Source: Apostichopus leukothele (Eukaryota > Echinodermata > Holothuroidea > Aspidochirotida > Stichopodidae). Taken from it: 32,819 nucleotides of DNA. Position numbers and translations under genes: made by a program. The notes under the pieces were generated by a model. The model saw only the letters and a program-made list of their open reading frames with translations, was not told where the DNA came from and did not search any database. Location: NCBI GenBank assembly GCA_010014835.2, contig JAAAKB020000005.1, positions 1,662,102-1,694,920 on the forward strand, written 5' to 3'. Positions 25,881-32,819 of the stretch are shown piece by piece (the stretch's first letter is position 1; each line of letters starts with the position of its first letter).

Positions 25881-26800
25881 AAACTATTCTTAATCTGACC
25901 CAACCCATTATATATTCGTAATAACCAAGTGGCCTATTAAAAGGGGACACTGTAAACCCAACCATCATATTTAGCATCTTATATATGACAGAGATCTTTG
26001 TGTAAATTAAAACTCCACCCCAAACAGCTAAGAAAAATATCTTGTTCTGATTGGGAGATACCCTAGCCTTTTAAAAATGATGACAAGATGCTTACATTTT
26101 GTAAATCTGTGATGTCTAAATGCCACCAGGATCTGAAAACTTTTACTATCTCTTTGTTTTTTGTTTGTTTTTTTGTTTGTTTTTTCCCTCATACTTTTAA
26201 GGTAGGATGTCAACAGTGTTGACATTGAGACCAGTGTCATCATTAAGTTATCTTAAGACTGAAGGAGGGGGTTAAAAATTTTTTGAATCAGCATTTGCAA
26301 AACCCATCTCTATTTCAGAAAGTCAACATTATAATAGAAGAAAAACAGAAACTACATGCACATGTGGCTGGATAATGTCATATTTTAGACTTGATCAAGT
26401 CTTCCTTCATCCTTGCGTATTAAAAAAAAAAACATTACGTTTATGGAATAATAAGATTTTAGGGAATAAAATGGAATAAGTGTAATTTATAAAATAAGTT
26501 TTGATGGAATAAGATTGTACTTAGCTGTCTGGGGGGGGGGGGGACTGTTCATGGCAATTATCTCAATCAAATATACCAATAATGATGATTGGATTTGTGC
26601 CTCCTTTACAAGCTGTAACAAGTACAAGGCAAACACCTGAAGTAGAAAAGTAATAAAAAATCCTGCAATCTCATGTTATTAAACTCTGTCTCCTGTCAAA
26701 ATTAGTCTTGTATGATGAATGTCTCCAAAGATTGCTCAAGGGTTTGTATTGTACATGGTTTTAATTCATTTTTTATTTATTTATTTTTTTAATTGTTGCT
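25881..26800. other. AT-rich DNA, no gene seen
   Basis: It includes a TTTG-rich tract near 26150-26190 and a 13-G run (26531-26543). No recognisable coding sequence. Confidence 0.5.
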
Positions 26801-26810
26801 TAAATTACAG

Positions 26811-26939
26811 AAGACTGGAAAACTGAAAATTGATGATACTGCAACCGCTGGGGGCAGTACAATAATCTTCACTATATGTGTAGAAGCAGGTTCCAACAAA
26901 CAAGTACTGCCATTTGTTCTCCATCCAGCCAGTAGTTGA
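26811..26939 (+). CDS. Candidate exon, unknown product
   Basis: A long T-rich tract and TTAAATTACAG acceptor lead into 42 open codons (start KTGKLKIDDTATAGGSTIIF) ending in TGA. Only this frame is open; the other two stop within eight codons. A weak donor (CAA then GTACTG at 26904) would let it join in phase 0 to the acidic candidate exon at 27078. No family recognised. It could equally be the terminal exon of a transcript or noncoding. Confidence 0.27.
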   Translation, partial: KTGKLKIDDTATAGGSTIIFTICVEAGSNKQVLPFVLHPASS

Positions 26940-27077
26940 AGTCAGCCTTATTCCAACGATGCAGTCATGACTACGGTGGCATTGGATGTAATTTTACCCG
27001 CCCTCGCCCTCAATCAGCTACTGAGGACTTAACAAAATTGAAAGAGGTTAGAAGTGTGTCTCCGCATTGCTTCACAG

Positions 27078-27179
27078 TCTGTATCTGATGACAGTGATGA
27101 TGATGATGTGTATCAGTGGGAAATGATTGAGTACTCATCACCAATGACATCATTATTAGGATATTGTGATCCACCCTAA
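27078..27179 (+). CDS. Candidate terminal exon with acidic tail, unknown product
   Basis: Preceded by the acceptor-like GTCTCCGCATTGCTTCACAG. It reads 33 codons to TAA, starting SVSDDSDDDDVYQWEMIEYS and ending GYCDPP. The same frame is open a further 11 codons upstream but has no ATG there, so it would have to be reached by splicing. The acidic run followed by an aromatic, hydrophobic end looks protein-like, but part of it is a GAT repeat, which inflates that impression. I cannot name a family. Confidence 0.27.
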   Translation, partial: SVSDDSDDDDVYQWEMIEYSSPMTSLLGYCDPP

Positions 27180-27782
27180 TGAGTGCAATGATATCTCTAT
27201 TGTTTATTAGTAAACGTCAAGGTTCACACTAGGTCAAGGGAAGAGAATCTGAGAATCTTTGAAGGAATGCATTTGGACCAAAAGTGTGCAGTAAATGTTG
27301 GGCTGTTTATGTGGGGGGACATGTTAAGCCGTTTATTGTTATATGTGTCAAATTATATATGCAATTTTGAAATTCCCAGAGTTTTACAAAAACAAAGCAG
27401 TAGACCTATAATAGAGGGCTCACTTTCAAAACTTGATCAATTCCACATGTGTGTGCCATTATATGAATTTATAGAGAAACTGTGTGTTATATTAGTTTGC
27501 AGCTAGCTTGTGTGACATTAAGATGGTGGAGCTATTGATAATCCCCTATCTGCAATTAATCAGAATGAAACAGGATATGTGTCAGTTTGAAAGTGAAACG
27601 GTTAGACTAGACCCAACACCTTAGCAACGGTAATCTGAAACCCCGTGTAGTCCAGGAACAAGCAGGATCAAAATAATCTCTGACATAGTTTAAAAGAAGG
27701 TTAGGTCATCATTTGTAGCCTGAAAACTAAGTTAGGGATTGTGACCTCTTGTGTAATAATAATTTTTTTTTGGTATTTGTAG

Positions 27783-27996
27783 AGAGCAAAATGAAATGGT
27801 TGTGGGCATAATGGCATATAAATTGTTCAACCAGACACCAAAAGGACTCATTTTCCCAAAACATCATCATTTGATTTATACATGTATAGGAGGTGCTTTA
27901 ATACCATGGGAATTCTTAAAGTTGGTAAAATGGCACGAAAAGTCCAAACGAGGCCAGAAAGGACTTTGGATAGTCGTGATAGTTGATGAGGACTAG
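27783..27996 (+). CDS. Candidate exon or small open frame, unknown
   Basis: A T-rich tract and TTTGTAG acceptor precede an open frame that includes an ATG at 27796 and ends in TAG (66 codons from that ATG; starts MVVGIMAYKLFNQTPKGLIF). The centre is hydrophobic and aromatic and the end is Lys-rich then acidic. It has no recognisable domain. It lies downstream of, and on the same strand as, the other exon candidates. Confidence 0.2.
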
Positions 27997-28179
27997 ATCC
28001 ATCCACTGTCAATTCGATCACATTCATTGGTTGATAAGACTCCTTTTAAGTTATTAGTGATCAGAATTTAGAAAGGCAAAGAAGATACTGAATTCCACAA
28101 GTAACCAATAAAACATTTCACAAACTGTACAGCTTTGTAGAGAATTTAAAATTATCACAATGATATCTGTCACATTGGT

Positions 28180-28330
28180 TATAATAATAATAATAAGAAT
28201 AATAATTTATTCTTATATAGCGCTCTACATCAAAGAATGATCTCATAAAATATTACAACTTAAAATTAAAATTAAACTTAAAATTATGTCTTAAAATTAT
28301 GTCTTACATTATGTAAATGCTCAGGTTCAA
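28180..28330. mobile_element. AAT-microsatellite with TATAGCGC motif, likely repeat end
   Basis: An AAT run (28180-28206) passes into TTATTCTTATATAGCGCTC (to 28225) and A-rich, partly repeated sequence to about 28310. An AAT tract next to a TATATAGCGC motif is a recurring signature of dispersed elements in many invertebrate genomes. I cannot fix the element's class or ends. Confidence 0.4.
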
Positions 28331-29440
28331 ACAGGAGTGAAAGAAAAAGAAAGTGGGCTAATGTAGCCATCTTGGAATTTATAGGTTTCATATGTATGTC
28401 CATAATCGTTTTGGATGCTCTTTAACAGAAATGGTGTGTTGCCCTGCTGTCCCATTCCAACCCCCTTCAAACCCTCCCCCACCCTCCCACCCAATCCTAT
28501 ATTTGAGTACGTTTGAGCAATTAACAAAAAAACGAGGGTTAAATTGGTCTATATTACTAATCTAAGAAATACTGTTAACACTCCATTCCAATTGGGAAGT
28601 AAAAGAATATTTCCTTTTTGAAGTTTGTAGTAGGTAATGAAAGATACCCCCAGGAAACAATAAATAGACCTTTTACACCCATTGAATATCTATTCTTATC
28701 GGCCAACAGACACTCGAAAACTTTCATAAGAGAAAGTTGAGATGTAAGTAGTAGGAGAGATATGGTGGGTGGATAAATCCTTACACAAAGTGTTTCAAGT
28801 ATGATATATATTAAGGAAGGAGTTATTTCGGTTGTCAGTGAATATCTCAAATTTCGCTAAATATAACCGGCTATTCCCATTAATAATTGTGTAATCCAAA
28901 TATTAAGTGGTTGCTGAAGTGTCTTGTGAGTAAATGGAAGGGGGAAAGTATATATATATAAATATATATTTATATATAACAACTTTTCTAATAATAAAAC
29001 AATGACACCTATTTATGCTGTAATTGTTACTGCAATTGTAATGCTATCCTCCTTTTAAGTTCAGTGAGAAACATTTCACAATAAAAATGGAAAGGAAAGA
29101 TAAGAAGCTGAAATCAATATCTGCCAAATGCTCATTGTCAGAAGATGTTTCATTTAAAAAATTTACAGTTAATAAAAAATTCTTCAATACGAGGTGAGAA
29201 CTACATCTTACTAACACAGGGGATACTTTAAGTGTTCACATTTTGTGCAGCAGTTCTGAATTCTGTGAAGTTTATCTCCTATAAAATACTCTGATTTCTT
29301 TGTAAAAAAACTGCTTATGTAATTGTCTTGTCCTGTATTATATTAATGGTCATATCATCTATCAATGAAAGGTTATAGTGTTGAGTATTGTTACTAAAGG
29401 TTCCCAGTTTTTTTAACAAAGTCCAATCTATTGGCATGCG
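28331..29440. other. AT-rich DNA, no gene seen
   Basis: It contains a TA-rich run (28949-28978). Open frames on the minus strand (60-91 codons) are unrecognised and partly low complexity. Confidence 0.45.
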
Positions 29441-29455
29441 GAAAGATTTATGACT

Positions 29456-30021
29456 AAATGAATAGTCCAGGCAAAATTTCTTTTTTGATATGTTACAGAG
29501 GAACATAATCTAAACATTCTAGTGAAATTTGCATTCAATTCCTATGGACCGTATTTGAGATATTGACAGTTGAAGTTCTCTGATATTCTAACAAAAGTGA
29601 ACATGAAGCAAACAGGTGTGATGACATAGTTGCACACTGACAAATAATGTTTTAATTTTTCTTGATTTTTCAGTCTATTGATTTGACCTTGGATTGGATG
29701 GGGTAACTAGTTTGTCTAAAGGGGATGTGAAGTTTATAAAAAACCAATACCTATGGTACATTCACATTATGGATGCATTCAATTGTGGAGTATAAAATTA
29801 GATGTAAATTTCAAAGGAAAACGAAACATTATTTATCAGAGTGCAGCAATGACGTCACACCTGTTTGCTCCAAGTTCACTTTTGGTACGAAAGGTGGCAA
29901 CTTCAACTGTCAATATCTCAAACACGGTACATAGAAATTGAATGCAAATTTCACCACAATGCTTGGGTTATGTTCCTCTTTAACATAGCAAAGAGAAATT
30001 TTGACCTGGACTATTCTTTTA
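29456..30021. mobile_element. Palindromic element with inverted arms of about 200 bp
   Basis: The left arm (29456-29652) and right arm (29823-30021) are inverted copies, about 170 bases apart. Shared landmarks are GAATAGTCCAGG at the outer ends, GAGGAACATAA, GAAATTTGCATTCAATT, GAGATATTGACAGTTGAAGT, GCAAACAGGTGTGA and AAATAATGTTT at the inner ends. The arms differ by substitutions and small indels, so it is not recent. The right arm carries a perfect CRE (29850-29857) where the left has TGATGACA. A related single arm lies at 24981. No transposase is present. It is best described as a foldback or MITE-like nonautonomous element, or two copies inserted head to head. No clear target-site duplication was found. 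Confidence 0.8.
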
Positions 30022-31216
30022 AAGTAGAAATTAATTGTCCGACTGGTCTGTAAATTTACCTTCATCAAAGACAGTTGGTTCATAGCTAGGATCCAGCGAT
30101 ACTAACGATGTAACCAATGCTCTGCACCCTCACTTTTATTGCACTAGGCTACTTAAAGAGTTGCTCTTGTGGCCAACAATGTTGTTTTGTTTTAGGTGGA
30201 GGTCAAAGGTCATTTGGGGTCAGGAGAGGGCAAAATGTAAAAATCTCAAAAATGCTGTACAGTGTACCTCCAGAACCTGAACATCAAAGGAGCTCATATA
30301 TACATAGTAGTTTATATCTCCTTATGTAGTGTAAAGTGTCTACACAATTTGGTGTAGTTGATATTAAGATCACCAGGCTTCAAAACTTGAAAACCTTGTA
30401 AACAGGATATCTCCAGATAGGAAACTAATGGCTCTAACATTTTGCATGTGACGTCCTGCTATAAGTTGCATAAGTTGCTGCTGTTTTATTGGGAATAACT
30501 CACAGCTATGGACAAGAGAAAAGTGTGGTTGCAATCACCCAGCTATTACGGTACAGCAGAAATGCAGCCATAGTTTTATGATTTTCCTGTAGTATTAAAG
30601 ATAGGGATAGCTTGCAAACTACTCGTCTGCTGCATATGTACTGTATTTAATGGCAAGTAGGGTTTTTTTTAAGTTCCTTTTTCTTTTCTTTGAAGATCAT
30701 TTGGGGGCATATGATTCCTAAGCAGAAATGTTCTAAATCTTGTTTTTCACAGAGTAAAAGAAAAAAACCAAGGCATTTCCACAGACATTCTATAAGAGAA
30801 GCTTCCTAGATTGGTGTCTCTGACTGGTCACAAACTTCATTGAGTATGCAGACAACTCATTACCATGGCAATGCCTTTATGATCATGGCGCATGTTGCTA
30901 TATATATAGTAGTCATCTGGACAGAGAAGTGAGGACCATTCAAGAGTTTGTCCACAACGTAGCCTGTCGGTTCGTACTGTATGTTCTTCTGGTCACTTAG
31001 AGAAACGTTCAAGATGTCACCGATGCCCTATACTGATGCTTGTATGTCTTCGTCTCACCTGCCATGGGTTTATCATATCATCGTTCCATGGCATTAAGAA
31101 TAGGACATACGAGGTATCAGTGCGATAGATAGGGTGTTTGTTGGACTGAAGTAACATTTCTCTCCTCTCTACCATCATTGATCGTCAACAAAGACGACCA
31201 CAAAGACCAAAGAAAG
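30022..31216 (+). other. Unassigned stretch with exon-like signals
   Basis: An acceptor-like TTTTTCACAG ends at 30752 and a strong donor (AAAG then GTAAGA) starts at 31217. The stretch between is somewhat richer in G and C than its flanks. Its frames are short: 18 codons (start SKRKKPRHFH) after the acceptor, and a 38-codon ATG frame (MFFWSLRETFKMSPMP) near 30980-31096. It could be a noncoding or UTR exon of a transcript continuing off the right end. No product recognised. Confidence 0.22.
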
Positions 31217-31689
31217 GTAAGAAGATGCTGATAGGATTTCTACCCCTTCCAATATATTTAATCTGATAAGGAAGAAAAAAGTGACTTTGAAATGGTAAAG
31301 ACTTTGTGATGAAAGGTACAAAAGATAAAAGCAGCTTAGTTATTAACAATCTTTGGTCTCAAAGTTCTCCAGCCAATATGGCACAGAGAAGGCAAACCTA
31401 TAACAAAAATAGATAGCAATGATTTTTCCAGGGGTATTTCAATCTGTGAGCTCTAAGGGCATTGAATATATATGTAATGATCTCACATAAAAGGACTTGC
31501 ACCGTCTGGATATTGTACTCTTCTTACCAGTCAGTGCCACAAATCAGGGGTCGCTTAAAGTTACCAAGTTGTGCCTGACTAAGTAGATAAGAGAGTAGTA
31601 GTACTGTAGTGGTGAGAAAGAATGCTGCCATTTCATATTTAAAAAGTACTGAAATTAAATCAGTTACATGTGTTAAGTCATTAATTCTT

Positions 31690-32819
31690 CAATTTGAGTA
31701 ATGCCAGTAGTTCAGTGCTGTTGATTGGTCCTAAAGTCAATACACCTGGGTCATAGGATTAAAGTCAAGTCGGTTGATTTCAAAGTCACTATTCTATCAA
31801 TGCAGTAGTTTAGTGTGTTGGTTCAGTAATGCAAACTCTTTTAAGTTAGGCAATTGTTTAGTCAGGTGGTCTTATTTCAAAGTCATTAAATCTATACGCT
31901 ACAGTCAGACGGTAGTTTCATCAAGTCAGTTTGAGTCCAAAGTCGTTAATTTGTTCACTTGAGTTCAATTGTTTAATCATGTGGTTTTATTTCAAAGTCA
32001 TATATCCGTAAACTTGAGTAAGACAGTCGTATTGTCATGTCAGTTGATTCCAAAGTCATTTATCTGTTCACTTCAAATTCATTTATTCGTAAACTTGAGA
32101 AAGACAGTTGTTTAGTCATGTCGGTTCATTCCAAAAGTCTTTTATCAGGACATTTGAATGTTCATTTTGTTGTTACAAAGTCATTAATCCATACACTTAA
32201 GAAAAGCAGTACTAAAGTAATGTCGGTTGATGCCAATGTCTTTATCCATACACATGGGTAAGGCAGTAGTTTAGTCATATCAGTTGACTCCAAAGTTATT
32301 TATCTGTACACTTTGGTATAAAGGCAGTAGTTTAGAAATGACTGTTCATTCAGAAGTTGTTAATCTGTACACTTAAGTAATGAAGTTGTTTATCATGTCA
32401 GTTGGTTCAAAAGTCATAGTTCAGTGAACTGGAGAAAGGCAGTAAGTTATATAGTCGTGTCAGTTGTTACCAAAACTCATTTATCCGTACACTTTGGTAG
32501 AGAAATTGTTTAGTAATGTTGGTAGATTCCCTAGTCATTAATCCATACACTAGGGCAGTAGTTTAGTCATGTTGGTAGATTCCCTAGTCATTAATCCATA
32601 CACTCAAGTAGGGCAGTAGTTTAGTTATGTTGGTAGATTCCCTAGTCATTAGTCCATACACTCAAGTAGGGCAGTAGTTTAGTCATGTTGGTAGATTCCC
32701 TAGTCATTAATCCATACACTCAAGTAGGGCAGTAGTTTAGTCATGTTGGTAGATTCCCTAGTCATTAGTCCATACACTCAAGTAGGGCAGTAGTTTAGTC
32801 ATGTTGGTAGATTCCCTAG
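31690..32819. repeat. 58-bp minisatellite, runs off the right edge
   Basis: About 19 units. At the right end GGGCAGTAGTTTAG recurs at 32553, 32611, 32669, 32727 and 32785, exactly 58 bases apart, with almost no differences. Leftward the units diverge but keep the spacing (CAAAGTC landmarks near 31880, 31938, 31994 and 32052). The last four units alternate ATTAATCC and ATTAGTCC, hinting at a 116-bp dimer. Small open frames inside (31774-32261) are incidental. The array continues past the window. Confidence 0.95.

Noticed and set aside
31774-32261. Open frames of 62 and 74 codons.
   Set aside because: They lie inside the 58-bp minisatellite and simply read its units.

Overview
This looks like one stretch of an AT-rich invertebrate nuclear genome. 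Supporting signs are spliced genes, long intergenic DNA, microsatellites, minisatellites, a tRNA-derived SINE and a 100-N assembly gap. The one gene I recognise is an early growth response (Egr/Krox) zinc-finger transcription factor on the minus strand. Its protein is clearly bilaterian but not vertebrate. An echinoderm, perhaps a sea cucumber, is my guess from general appearance; the sequence does not prove it.

Layout. Positions 1-1780 are the 3' flank and 3' UTR of Egr. Egr coding exon 2 (1780-3086), a 2.0-kb intron and coding exon 1 (5099-5321) together encode 509 residues ending in three C2H2 fingers. The promoter (about 5500-5640) has a CArG-like box, a perfect CRE and CRE half-sites, the arrangement expected of an immediate-early gene. 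Perfect CREs recur about every kilobase upstream (6840, 7742, 8770), and eight occur in the whole window.

From about 9 to 31 kb there is no gene I can name. This region holds promoter-like CRE plus ETS patches (15.5, 19.9 and 24.5 kb). It also has several plus-strand exon candidates with good splice signals but short, unrecognised reading frames (11.6, 12.3, 17.2, 21.5, 26.8, 27.1 and 27.8 kb). The heptamer TACTGTA/TACAGTA is strikingly common here. I read the region as one or more poorly conserved or noncoding spliced plus-strand transcripts, at low confidence.

Repeats: a 72-bp minisatellite (22.95-23.43 kb) that happens to hold a 177-codon open frame; a 10-bp array (24.84 kb); a tRNA-Thr-like SINE (25.7 kb); a palindromic element with arms of about 200 bp (29.46-30.02 kb) and a single-arm relative at 24.98 kb; and a 58-bp minisatellite filling the right end (31.7-32.8 kb) that grows more uniform toward the edge.

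I saw no clear evidence of a new multi-gene system. The most testable leads are the CRE ladder upstream of Egr and the unassigned plus-strand exons.
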